This document shows, one piece after another, positions 32,946 to 40,815 of a DNA stretch of 64,000 nt. Each line of letters begins with the position of its first letter. Positions within the stretch are counted from its first letter, which is position 1. Below the pieces are notes generated by a model, which saw nothing but the letters and a program-made list of their open reading frames with translations, had not been told where the DNA came from and did not search any database. This DNA comes from Mycobacterium kansasii ATCC 12478 (GTDB taxonomy: Bacteria; Actinomycetota; Actinomycetes; Mycobacteriales; Mycobacteriaceae). The DNA lies in contig NC_022663.1 in NCBI RefSeq assembly GCF_000157895.3, forward strand, positions 3,224,001 to 3,288,000, read 5' to 3'. A program made the translations under genes and the position numbers.

Positions 32946-32960
32946 CCCTAGGCTCCACAG
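32946..32960. repeat. Right copy of 15-bp direct repeat flanking the IS
   Basis: CCCTAGGCTCCACAG, identical to 31625-31639, directly after the right inverted repeat. It reproduces the last bases of tRNA-Ala outside any tRNA gene. Confidence 0.9.
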
Positions 32961-32994
32961 GACGAAAGCGCAGCCGGCACCGCTCGCAGCGCAT

Positions 32995-33978
32995 CTACAG
33001 TGCCGGGATCTTGTCCTTGAACAGCCGCTGCGCGTTGCCGGCGGCGACTTTTTGCCGCAGCTCGTCGTCGAACGGGAAGTCGGCGAGGAACTTCGCGCCG
33101 GCCATGTTGTCGTCCATCGGATAATCGACCGAGAACATCACCCGATCGGCAGACATGACTTCCAGCGTGCAAGCAAACGCCGGCGCCGAGAAGTTGCCGC
33201 TGGTGGTCACATAGAAGTTCGAGCGCAGGTACTCCGACGGCAACCGGCGCAGCTTGCGGCCGGCATCCGGATCGCCGGCAAGGCCGTAGTAGCGGTCGAT
33301 CCGGTGGGCGGCGAACGGCAGCATCTCGCCCAGGTGGCCCAAGATCATCTGCAGCCGCGGAAAGCGGTCGAACAGGCCCGAGTAGATCAGTCGCAGCGCA
33401 TGCGTGCCGGTCTCCACGCCGAAACCCCACGATGCCAGGTGCAGGCCGGCCCCTAGGTAAGGCTTGAACCAGGCGTCCATGACCGCGGGGTGCGGAGTGG
33501 TCGGATGCAGATAGATCGGTGCCTGCAGTGCTTCGGCGGCTTCGAACAACCCGTAGTAGGCCGGGTCGTCGAGATAACGGCCCTGAGTGTGCCCATTGAT
33601 CAGCCCTCCGACGAACCCCAATTCGCTGACGGCGCGGGTCAATTCGGCCGCCGCGGCCTGCGGATCCTGGGGCGCCAGGGTCGCGAACGCGCCGAATCGG
33701 TCCGGCATCGCGGCAATTGTCTCGGCCAAGTCGTCATTGGCGCGACGCGCACCGTCGACCGCACGGTGGACGTCGCCGTCGGCCTGCACACCGGGATCGA
33801 ACAGCGAGAGGATCTGGAAGTCGATTCCCGCGGCGTCCATCTGCCCCAGCCGCAATGGTCCCCGGTCGTAGAGCCGCTCGTATGCGGTGCGATTGTGCAG
33901 CCGAAGCCAGCTGCCGACGACATTGTCGGCGCTGACCGGATCCCACGCGTAATGCTCTTCCAGCGCAATCAACGACAT
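32995..33978 (-). CDS. Amidohydrolase-2 family protein (ACMSD / decarboxylase-like)
   Basis: A 327-residue TIM-barrel metal enzyme of the amidohydrolase 2 (PF04909) type that includes ACMSD and resorcylate-type decarboxylases. Seen are IALEEHYAW at the N-terminus (its EEH replacing the HxH metal motif, as in dihydroxybenzoate and resorcylate decarboxylases), APIYLHPTTPHP (His in the barrel), MILGHLGEMLPF (His) and FSVDYPMDDN (Asp), the usual metal and acid/base ligands. The ATG at 33978 opens the conserved sequence; the longer frame upstream overlaps cwsA and is a shadow. The substrate is unknown. M. tuberculosis has no gene between alaT and cwsA. Confidence 0.88.
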   Translation of the reverse strand: MSLIALEEHYAWDPVSADNVVGSWLRLHNRTAYERLYDRGPLRLGQMDAAGIDFQILSLFDPGVQADGDVHRAVDGARRANDDLAETIAAMPDRFGAFATLAPQDPQAAAAELTRAVSELGFVGGLINGHTQGRYLDDPAYYGLFEAAEALQAPIYLHPTTPHPAVMDAWFKPYLGAGLHLASWGFGVETGTHALRLIYSGLFDRFPRLQMILGHLGEMLPFAAHRIDRYYGLAGDPDAGRKLRRLPSEYLRSNFYVTTSGNFSAPAFACTLEVMSADRVMFSVDYPMDDNMAGAKFLADFPFDDELRQKVAAGNAQRLFKDKIPAL

Positions 33979-34006
33979 TGCAAGCCTCGCCCCGTGATGC
34001 AGTGGC

Positions 34007-34441
34007 CTACGGGCGCGGCTGGACGTCCACACTCGGCGGGCGCGGCGAGGGCTCCGGGCGCGACGAGCGCCGCACGATGGTGAATGCCACCGCACCGCCG
34101 GCCACGACGACGACGGTGGCCGCCCCGGCGATCACCCACACCCGCTTCTTGCTGCCGCGGCGCTGGGACCGCCGTGCTTCCTGAAGCACCTGGGGCAGGT
34201 TTGCCACCACTTCCTGGGCAGCGGCCAGTTCCTGGGCGAGCGTTTCTTGAGCGGCGGCGATCTCGCGGGCCAAACGGCCTTCTCGATAGCGGCGACGAAC
34301 CTCCGAGGCGGTCGACTGCGCGGACTGCACTCCGAGTCCGACGACACCACGGGTCACGTCCACGGGCCCAACCGCCGAATAGGTCAGGCCGCGGGTCAGT
34401 CGCTCCCTCGGGGTCAACCGGGTTTCCACCTTCTCGCTCAT
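34007..34441 (-). CDS. cwsA: Cell wall synthesis protein CwsA
   Basis: A 144-residue protein like Rv0008c: MSEKVETRLTPRERLTRGLT at the start, a long amphipathic coiled-coil-like helix (REGRLAREIAAAQETLAQEL and following), one transmembrane helix near the C-terminus (VWVIAGAATVVVVAGGAVAF) and the Pro-rich end RRSSRPEPSPRPPS. CwsA binds Wag31 and CrgA and helps polar growth and division. The ATG at 34441 is the family start. Confidence 0.93.
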   Translation of the reverse strand: MSEKVETRLTPRERLTRGLTYSAVGPVDVTRGVVGLGVQSAQSTASEVRRRYREGRLAREIAAAQETLAQELAAAQEVVANLPQVLQEARRSQRRGSKKRVWVIAGAATVVVVAGGAVAFTIVRRSSRPEPSPRPPSVDVQPRP

Positions 34442-34596
34442 CTGCCGCCTTTCTGGTGTCTGGCTGGTCGATTCACTAGCCCAGAGCCACTCCGATACCC
34501 CCACAGACTGCCACCACAAGGACGTCCGCGGGCCCATTGCCTCAATACCGCGCGGTTCGCGTCGGGTGGCACCGGCTGCGGCCGCGCCACGGGGTA

Positions 34597-35145
34597 ATGG
34601 CACACTGTGATCCCGTGACTAACAGCCCGTTTCAGACTGCCACCGCCACGCTGCACACCAACCGCGGAGACATCAAGGTCGCCCTCTTCGGAAACCACGC
34701 GCCCAAGACCGTCGCCAATTTCGTCGGCCTGGCGCAGGGCACCAAGGATTACTCGACCCAAAATGCATCGGGAGGCACCTCCGGCCCGTTCTACGACGGC
34801 GCGGTCTTTCACCGGGTGATCAACGGCTTCATGATCCAGGGCGGTGACCCGACCGGCACCGGCCGCGGTGGGCCGGGCTACAAGTTCGCCGACGAATTCC
34901 ACCCCGAACTGCAATTCGACAAGCCCTACCTGCTGGCGATGGCCAACGCAGGACCCGGCACCAACGGCTCACAGTTTTTCATCACCGTCGGCAAGACGCC
35001 GCACCTGAACCGGCGTCACACGATCTTCGGTGAGGTGACCGATCCGGAGTCGCAGCGTGTCGTCGACGCCATCGCGACCACACCCACCGACGGGAACGAT
35101 CGGCCCACCGACCCGGTGGTGATCGAGTCGATCACCATCTCCTGA
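34597..35145 (+). CDS. ppiA: Peptidyl-prolyl cis-trans isomerase A (cyclophilin)
   Basis: A 182-residue cyclophilin. The catalytic segment is AVFHRVINGFMIQGGDPTGTGRGGPGY, and LAMANAGPGTNGSQFFIT is the second family signature. It has no signal peptide, so it is cytoplasmic. The ATG 34597 (MAHCDPVTNSP) matches the M. tuberculosis start; GTG 34615 is an alternative. Confidence 0.95.
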   Translation: MAHCDPVTNSPFQTATATLHTNRGDIKVALFGNHAPKTVANFVGLAQGTKDYSTQNASGGTSGPFYDGAVFHRVINGFMIQGGDPTGTGRGGPGYKFADEFHPELQFDKPYLLAMANAGPGTNGSQFFITVGKTPHLNRRHTIFGEVTDPESQRVVDAIATTPTDGNDRPTDPVVIESITIS

Positions 35146-35154
35146 ACCACCGCT

Positions 35155-35580
35155 CTACCCGCGCCCGGGGCCGGCGTAGCCGGCTGCGGTGAGGGCATCG
35201 AGCACGTTCAGCGGATCGGTCCCAAGGTCCCAACGGGACAAGATGAACAGTCGGTCGTTGACCGTCTCAATCTCGAGGAGTCGAACGTTGCGCGCGTAAC
35301 GCCGGAACTGAGAGATCCGGATGATCTTGATGTCGAGCCGCCGCAATAACTGCGTCCGCAACCACCCCCGGATCGCCAGCCCGTCGCCGGTGATTGCCAG
35401 CTTCGGCCGTGCCCGCCAGGAAACACCGGCAAACAAGATCAAACCCAGTGCGGCAACCATGGCCATCACGCGCCCGGGCGGATCTGTGACCAAGGTCACA
35501 GACCCGATAGCCATCAATACGCCCGCAACGCCGCAGCCAGCGATTCCTGCCGCCGGAGGCGACCATTGTGTTTGCTGCAT
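35155..35580 (-). CDS. Membrane protein with PH-like domain (Rv0010c-like)
   Basis: A 141-residue protein with two closely spaced transmembrane helices (AAGIAGCGVAGVLMAIGSVT and VMAMVAALGLILFAGVSWRA), then a cytoplasmic bacterial PH-like domain of the PH_6 type (KLAITGDGLAIRGWLRTQLL, LLEIETVNDRLFILSRWDLG). Function unknown; conserved next to crgA. It converges with ppiA, with ten bases between stops. Confidence 0.85.
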   Translation of the reverse strand: MQQTQWSPPAAGIAGCGVAGVLMAIGSVTLVTDPPGRVMAMVAALGLILFAGVSWRARPKLAITGDGLAIRGWLRTQLLRRLDIKIIRISQFRRYARNVRLLEIETVNDRLFILSRWDLGTDPLNVLDALTAAGYAGPGRG

Positions 35581-35615
35581 GCGCTATCCGGACCCTCCGA
35601 CCACCGAAGACTCGG

Positions 35616-35624
35616 TTATCCACA
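35616..35624 (+). promoter_or_regulatory. Isolated perfect DnaA box
   Basis: TTATCCACA, an exact consensus DnaA box, lies between the divergent start of the Rv0010c homologue (35580) and the end of crgA (35736), about 18 kb from oriC. It could titrate DnaA or be chance. Confidence 0.4.
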
Positions 35625-35735
35625 GACGCTATCAACAGTGGGGATAAATCACATCCATGTGATTGACGAACCACAAGGTTGCTGGATCAGTAAAGAACCC
35701 CGCCTGAAATAAATTCATTTCGGCCGCGCTGTGGC

Positions 35736-36017
35736 TCAGTGCCACCGCATGGTGAGCAACAAACCGGTGATCATGAAAGCGAACGCGATGGCGTAGTTCC
35801 ACGGGCCCAGATCCGCCATCCACTGCAGCGCCTTGGGGGCCTGACTGCCGAGGGCGGCCAACTGAAACACCATCAACCAGACGAGGCCGATCAGCATCAG
35901 CCCGATGAACAAGGAGACGAACCACACACTGGATGGTCCGACCTTCACTTTCACCGGTGTGCGGCTGACCGGCTTGACGGTGAAGTCGTTCTTCTTGCGG
36001 ACCTTCGACTTGGGCAT
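35736..36017 (-). CDS. crgA: Cell division protein CrgA
   Basis: A 93-residue protein with a basic N-terminus (MPKSKVRKKNDFTVKPVSRT) and two transmembrane helices (VWFVSLFIGLMLIGLVWLMV and NYAIAFAFMITGLLLTMRWH). CrgA bridges FtsZ, FtsI, PBPA and CwsA at the septum. The ATG at 36017 is the conserved start. Its partners PbpA and CwsA are encoded in this window. Confidence 0.95.
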   Translation of the reverse strand: MPKSKVRKKNDFTVKPVSRTPVKVKVGPSSVWFVSLFIGLMLIGLVWLMVFQLAALGSQAPKALQWMADLGPWNYAIAFAFMITGLLLTMRWH

Positions 36018-36149
36018 GTAGTACCTCGGATACCTCAACAACACGGTGAGCGGACAAAGTGCGACGATTGCGGTTGCAGTTGCAGCTGCAGCCAAAGCTT
36101 GGCTACGAGACTAACCCAACTGGCCTCGCGACCAGGAAACGGAGACGTG

Positions 36150-36893
36150 ATGACCGATGAGCGCCGCTCGCCGTGGCGTTTCGGCGTTCCGCTGGTGTGC
36201 CTGCTCGCCGGCTTGTTGCTGGCCGCGACGCACGGGGTTTCCGGCGGTGCGGAGATTCGCCGCAGCGACGCGCCGCGGCTCGTCGATCTCGTCCGCCACG
36301 CCCAGTCGTCGGTGAACCGGCTGGATGCCCAGCGGGACGCGCTGACCAAACAGATCGAGACGGCACACATTCCGTCGTCGGATACCGCATTGGCGGCGAT
36401 GCTCAGGCGGGCCGCCGAGCTGGCCGGTGAGGCGGGTATGAACCCGGTCCACGGCCCCGGCGTGGTGGTGACGCTCAACGACGCGCAGCGCGACGCCCAT
36501 GGCCGCTTTCCCCGCGACGCCTCCCCTGACGACCTGGTGGTGCACCAGCAGGACATCGATGCCGTCTTCAACGCGGTGTGGAGCGCGGGCGCCGAGGCGA
36601 TCCAGATGCAAGACCAGCGCATCATCGCGAGCTCGGTGGTGCGTTGCGTCGGCAACACGTTGCTGCTCAACGGACGCACTTACAGCCCGCCGTACACGAT
36701 CACCGCGATCGGCAATCCCGCCGCCATGCAGGCAGCCTTGGCCGCGGCTCCGCTGGTGACCCTCTACAAGCAGTACGTGGTCCGGTTCGGATTGGGGTAC
36801 CACGAAGAAGTCAAGTCCGACGTGCAGGTCGTCGGACATTCCGAACCGGTCCGGATGCATTTCGCGCAGCCGCTGGGGCCAGTGGGTTACTGA
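36150..36893 (+). CDS. DUF881 membrane-anchored protein (Rv0012-like)
   Basis: A 247-residue protein with an N-terminal membrane anchor (WRFGVPLVCLLAGLLLAATHG), a coiled-coil (LVRHAQSSVNRLDAQRDALT) and a DUF881 domain (GPGVVVTLNDAQRD, LVVHQQDIDAVFNAVWSAGA, YSPPYTITAIGNP). Such proteins are found near division genes in actinobacteria and Firmicutes; the function is not known. The ATG 36150 and the GTG 36147 are both possible. Confidence 0.88.
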   Translation: MTDERRSPWRFGVPLVCLLAGLLLAATHGVSGGAEIRRSDAPRLVDLVRHAQSSVNRLDAQRDALTKQIETAHIPSSDTALAAMLRRAAELAGEAGMNPVHGPGVVVTLNDAQRDAHGRFPRDASPDDLVVHQQDIDAVFNAVWSAGAEAIQMQDQRIIASSVVRCVGNTLLLNGRTYSPPYTITAIGNPAAMQAALAAAPLVTLYKQYVVRFGLGYHEEVKSDVQVVGHSEPVRMHFAQPLGPVGY

Positions 36894-36915
36894 GGCCGGA
36901 CGGTAACCTGTCACG

Positions 36916-37614
36916 ATGCGGATTCTGGTCGTCGACAACTACGACAGCTTCGTGTTCAACCTGGTCCAGTACCTGGGCCAATTGGGCGTCGAGGCCGAAG
37001 TGTGGCGCAACGACGATGTCCGGCTCGCCGACGAGACCGCCGTCGCCGGGCAATTCGACGGTGTGCTGCTCAGTCCCGGCCCCGGCACGCCCGAACGCGC
37101 GGGGGCATCGGTGAGCATGGTCGAGGCGTGCGCCGCGGCGCGAACCCCGCTGCTGGGCGTGTGCCTGGGACACCAGGCCATCGGCGTGGCGTTCGGGGCC
37201 ACCGTCGACCGCGCGCCCGAGTTGCTGCATGGCAAGACCAGCAGCGTCTACCACACGAATGTCGGTGTACTGCAAGGACTTCCGGACCCATTCACGGCAA
37301 CCCGGTATCACTCGCTGACCATCCTGCCGGAGTCGCTACCGGCCGAGCTGGAGGTCACCGCCCATACCCGCAACGGGGTGATCATGGGCGTGCGGCACCG
37401 CGAGTTGCCGATTCACGGTGTCCAGTTCCATCCGGAGTCGATCCTGACCGAGGGCGGACACCGGATGCTGGCCAACTGGCTGACCTATTGCGGCTGGGCG
37501 CGCAACGACACGTTGGTGCGCCGGCTGGAAAACGAAGTGCTCACCGCCGTCCGGCCGCACCTGCCGCCCGCAGCGGCCGGCACAGCCGGGACTACTGACC
37601 GAACTTCAGCGTGA
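36916..37614 (+). CDS. trpG: Glutamine amidotransferase TrpG/PabA
   Basis: A 232-residue class I glutamine amidotransferase. The active-site Cys is in LLGVCLGHQAIG and the His/Glu pair in HGVQFHPESILT. It supplies ammonia to anthranilate synthase or aminodeoxychorismate synthase; in mycobacteria the same subunit may serve both. It is 22 bases after the Rv0012 homologue, and its 3' end overlaps the end of pknB by 23 bases. Confidence 0.94.
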   Translation: MRILVVDNYDSFVFNLVQYLGQLGVEAEVWRNDDVRLADETAVAGQFDGVLLSPGPGTPERAGASVSMVEACAAARTPLLGVCLGHQAIGVAFGATVDRAPELLHGKTSSVYHTNVGVLQGLPDPFTATRYHSLTILPESLPAELEVTAHTRNGVIMGVRHRELPIHGVQFHPESILTEGGHRMLANWLTYCGWARNDTLVRRLENEVLTAVRPHLPPAAAGTAGTTDRTSA

Positions 37615-39472
37615 TGATGCCGTCCCGGTTGACGCCGGAACCGGCGGGCGGACTCTGGTAGACGACCCGGTTGTGCTGGGATCCGCCGGCGTCGACGTCG
37701 GGCCCCTTGTCCAGCACCCCGGTCCAGCCCAGCGCGCGCAGCCGCGGTTCGGCGTCGGTCCAAAACATCCCGGACAGGTCGGGCATGACGAATTGGTTGC
37801 CCCTGGACACTTGTAGTTCGATCACCGAATCGACCGGAACGGTGGTGCCCGCGGGTGGGTTGGTGCCGACCACGTCACCCGCCGGCTTCGGGCTGTCCAC
37901 CTGCGCTTGACTGAACTTGGTGAAGCCGTACACGTTGAGGTTCTTCTGCGCCAGGTCGACCGTCTGACCCGCGACGTCGGGAATCTGTTTGGCCTCGGGC
38001 CCGGAGCCGACGATGATCGTGATCACGTTGGTGATCGCCGAGGTCTGGTTGGCCGGCGGGTTGGTCCCGATGACCTTGCCCGCCATCTCCGGCGAGGAGG
38101 GCGAAGCGGCCTGCTTGAATTTGCTGAACCCGGCGGCGGTCAGCTTCTTGACCGCTTCGGCATAGGTCAGCGACGAGACATCGGGCAGCTCACGCTGCTC
38201 GGGTCCGGTGGAGACGTTGATGGTGATGTCGGCCCCCGCACCCACCGAGGTGTTGGCGCCCGGGTCGGTCCCGATGACGTGGTCGGGCGGGATCGTCGAG
38301 TCGGGTTTCTGCAGCGTGCGGGTTTTGAAGCCGCGGTTTTGCAGCGCGGCTATGGCGTCGGCGGAGGCTTGGCCACGCACGTCGGGCACCTGGACCTTGC
38401 GGGTGTTGCCGCCGAAGGTGTTGATGGCGATCGTGACGGCGATCGTCAGCACCGCCAGCACCGCGACCACGGCGACCCAGCGGCCCACCGAGGGGGTGGT
38501 GCGGTCACGATCGGTGTGGTCGAGGACCTGGCGAGGCAGCGGATCGGTGCGCGGACCGGCGGGATGTCCGGGTGTGGCCGCCAGCAACGAGCGTCGCTCG
38601 GCGCCGCTGAGCACCTTGGGTGCCTCCGGTGGCTCACCGTTGTGCACCCGGACCAGGTCGGCCCGCATTTCCGCGGCGGTCTGGTAACGGTTTTCCGGGT
38701 TCTTGGCCAGCGCCTTGAGGACGACGGCGTCCAGGTCGGCGGAGATGCCCTCATGGCGTTCCGAGGGCGGGATGGGGTCTTCGCGGACGTGCTGGTAGGC
38801 CACCGCCACCGGCGAGTCACCGGTGAACGGCGGTTCGCCGGTGAGGATTTCGTACAGCACACATCCCAACGAATAGACATCGGATCGCGCATCGACCGCA
38901 TCACCGCGAGCCTGTTCGGGGGACAGATATTGCGCCGTCCCGATTACCGCGGCCGTCTGGGTGACGCTGTTGCCGCTGTCGGCGATCGCCCTGGCAATGC
39001 CGAAGTCCATCACCTTAACCGCATTGGTCGAGCTGATCATGATGTTGGCCGGCTTTACGTCACGATGGATGATGCCGTTTTGGTGGCTGAAGTTCAGCGC
39101 CTGGCAAGCATCGGCGATCACCTCGATGGCCCGCTTCGGCGGCATCGGGCCTTCGGTGTGCACGATGTCACGTAGGGTGACGCCGTCGACATACTCCATG
39201 ACGATGTAGGGCAACGGACCGGCGGATGTTTCGGCTTCGCCGGTGTCGTACACCGCCACGATCGCCGGGTGGTTCAGCGCCGCCGCGTTTTGTGCCTCCC
39301 GCCGGAAGCGCAGGTAAAAGCTGGGGTCGCGGGCTAGATCGGCGCGCAGCACCTTCACCGCCACGTCCCGGTGCAGACGCAGATCGCGGGCCAGGTGAAC
39401 TTCGGACATTCCCCCGAAGCCGAGGATGTCGCCCAGTTCATAGCGATCGGACAGGTGCCGAGGGGTGGTCAT
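37592..39472 (-). CDS. pknB: Serine/threonine protein kinase PknB
   Basis: A 626-residue transmembrane kinase. The kinase domain is at residues 1-280 (GFGGMSEVHLARD loop, IIHRDVKPANIM, VMDFGIARA, and an activation loop with the TQTAAVIGTAQYLSPEQA autophosphorylation threonines). One transmembrane helix follows (WVAVVAVLAVLTIAVTIAI), then four extracellular PASTA repeats that sense muropeptides and lipid II. It phosphorylates CwlM, MviN, GarA and others. The ATG at 39472 overlaps the pknA stop. Confidence 0.97.
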   Translation of the reverse strand: MTTPRHLSDRYELGDILGFGGMSEVHLARDLRLHRDVAVKVLRADLARDPSFYLRFRREAQNAAALNHPAIVAVYDTGEAETSAGPLPYIVMEYVDGVTLRDIVHTEGPMPPKRAIEVIADACQALNFSHQNGIIHRDVKPANIMISSTNAVKVMDFGIARAIADSGNSVTQTAAVIGTAQYLSPEQARGDAVDARSDVYSLGCVLYEILTGEPPFTGDSPVAVAYQHVREDPIPPSERHEGISADLDAVVLKALAKNPENRYQTAAEMRADLVRVHNGEPPEAPKVLSGAERRSLLAATPGHPAGPRTDPLPRQVLDHTDRDRTTPSVGRWVAVVAVLAVLTIAVTIAINTFGGNTRKVQVPDVRGQASADAIAALQNRGFKTRTLQKPDSTIPPDHVIGTDPGANTSVGAGADITINVSTGPEQRELPDVSSLTYAEAVKKLTAAGFSKFKQAASPSSPEMAGKVIGTNPPANQTSAITNVITIIVGSGPEAKQIPDVAGQTVDLAQKNLNVYGFTKFSQAQVDSPKPAGDVVGTNPPAGTTVPVDSVIELQVSRGNQFVMPDLSGMFWTDAEPRLRALGWTGVLDKGPDVDAGGSQHNRVVYQSPPAGSGVNRDGIITLKFGQ

Positions 39473-40815
39473 CGCGATGTCTCGTATCGGTCCAGCGACG
39501 CATGGTGAGTCGGCCGCAGCGCGACAGTCCGGCCGAGTTGGTCTGCCCGGCTCGCCCCCGGCGGCTGGAAGCGCCCCCACTGGGAGCCGTCATGGCCGGC
39601 ATCGTCGAACGGGCCGAAACCCGTCCCACCGAGTCGCAAACCCCGACCGGTGGGCGTCTGGCTGGCCGGCGGGCTTCCGGTGTCGGTCACGGTCGGGGGC
39701 GGTAGCTGCGGCTGGTTGTCGCCACGCGAATTGATGACGATGAGCACCGCGATGATGATGGCCAGCGCCCCGAGGACGCCGGCAGCCCACAACAGCGCCC
39801 GCTGGCCCGACGAGAACGTACGCCGCGCGGGTGGCCGGTTTCCTCCGGTCGCCGGCCGGGAGCGACGCGGGGCCGTGGCCCGGCTGGTGGGGTTGCCCGC
39901 GATCCGGGCCGGCGCGCTAGACGGAATCGCTGCCGGCGCGGCCCGCCCGGGCGGCGGTGACTGGCTGGGCCGCGGCGGTCGCCGGCCGGCCCGCACCGCA
40001 GCGACGGCGTCGGCGAACGGTCCCCCACTGCGATAGCGCATCTGGGGGTTTTTCACCAGCGTGATCTCGATAAGTTCTCGCACATTGGGCGGCAGTTCGG
40101 CGGGCAGTGGCGGCGGCGGTTCCTTGATGTGCTTCATTGCCACCGTCAGGGCGCCGTCACCGGTGAACGGCCGTTTACCCGAAACCGCTTCGTAGCCAAC
40201 AACTCCCAACGAATATACGTCACTGGCCGGGGTCGCGTCGTGACCCAGAGCTTGTTCGGGTGCGATGTATTGGGCGGTGCCCATCACCATTCCGGTCTGC
40301 GTCACCGGCGCCGCGTCGACGGCCTTGGCGATCCCGAAGTCCGTGATCTTCACCTGGCCGGTGGGCGTGATCAAGATGTTGCCCGGCTTGACGTCGCGGT
40401 GCACCAGCCCGGCCGCGTGCGCAACCTGAAGAGCGCGGCCGGTCTGCTCGAGCATGTCGAGCGCATGCCGCAGTGACAGCCGGCCGGTGCGCTTGAGCAC
40501 CGAATTCAGCGGCTCCCCGTTGACCAGCTCCATCACCAGGTAAGCGGTGCGACCCTCGCCGTCCATCTGGCTCTCGCCGTAGTCGTGCACGGCCGCGATC
40601 CCCGGGTGGTTCAGCATGGCCGTGGTACGGGCCTCGGCCCGGAACCGTTCGATGAACTCCGGATCGGATGAGAACTCGTTCTTGAGCACCTTGACGGCCA
40701 CCCGCCGACCCAGCCGGCTGTCGACCGCTTCCCAGACCTGCCCCATGCCGCCGGTGGCGATGAGCCGCTGCAGGCGGTAGCGGCCGGACAGCGTCATACC
40801 AACTCGGGGACTCAT
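39469..40815 (-). CDS. pknA: Serine/threonine protein kinase PknA
   Basis: A 448-residue kinase without PASTA repeats. It has ATGGMGQVWEAVD, LVHRDVKPGNILIT, ITDFGIAKA and an activation loop with TQTGMVMGTAQYIAPEQA; a Pro/Arg-rich linker, one transmembrane helix (LLWAAGVLGALAIIIAVLIV) and a short outside tail follow. It is slightly longer than in M. tuberculosis, in the linker. It overlaps pbpA and pknB by four bases each. It controls cell shape and division with PknB. Confidence 0.96.
   Translation of the reverse strand: MSPRVGMTLSGRYRLQRLIATGGMGQVWEAVDSRLGRRVAVKVLKNEFSSDPEFIERFRAEARTTAMLNHPGIAAVHDYGESQMDGEGRTAYLVMELVNGEPLNSVLKRTGRLSLRHALDMLEQTGRALQVAHAAGLVHRDVKPGNILITPTGQVKITDFGIAKAVDAAPVTQTGMVMGTAQYIAPEQALGHDATPASDVYSLGVVGYEAVSGKRPFTGDGALTVAMKHIKEPPPPLPAELPPNVRELIEITLVKNPQMRYRSGGPFADAVAAVRAGRRPPRPSQSPPPGRAAPAAIPSSAPARIAGNPTSRATAPRRSRPATGGNRPPARRTFSSGQRALLWAAGVLGALAIIIAVLIVINSRGDNQPQLPPPTVTDTGSPPASQTPTGRGLRLGGTGFGPFDDAGHDGSQWGRFQPPGASRADQLGRTVALRPTHHASLDRYETSR

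Noticed and set aside
37907..39175. A 422-residue plus-strand open frame opposite pknB
   Set aside because: It lies fully within a clearly conserved kinase gene on the other strand, with Arg/Gly/Val/Asp-rich shadow composition.
39473..39580. Longer pknB start at 39580
   Set aside because: The extra 36 residues are the shadow of the pknA 3' end; the ATG at 39472 gives the 626-residue length and couples to pknA by ATGA overlap.
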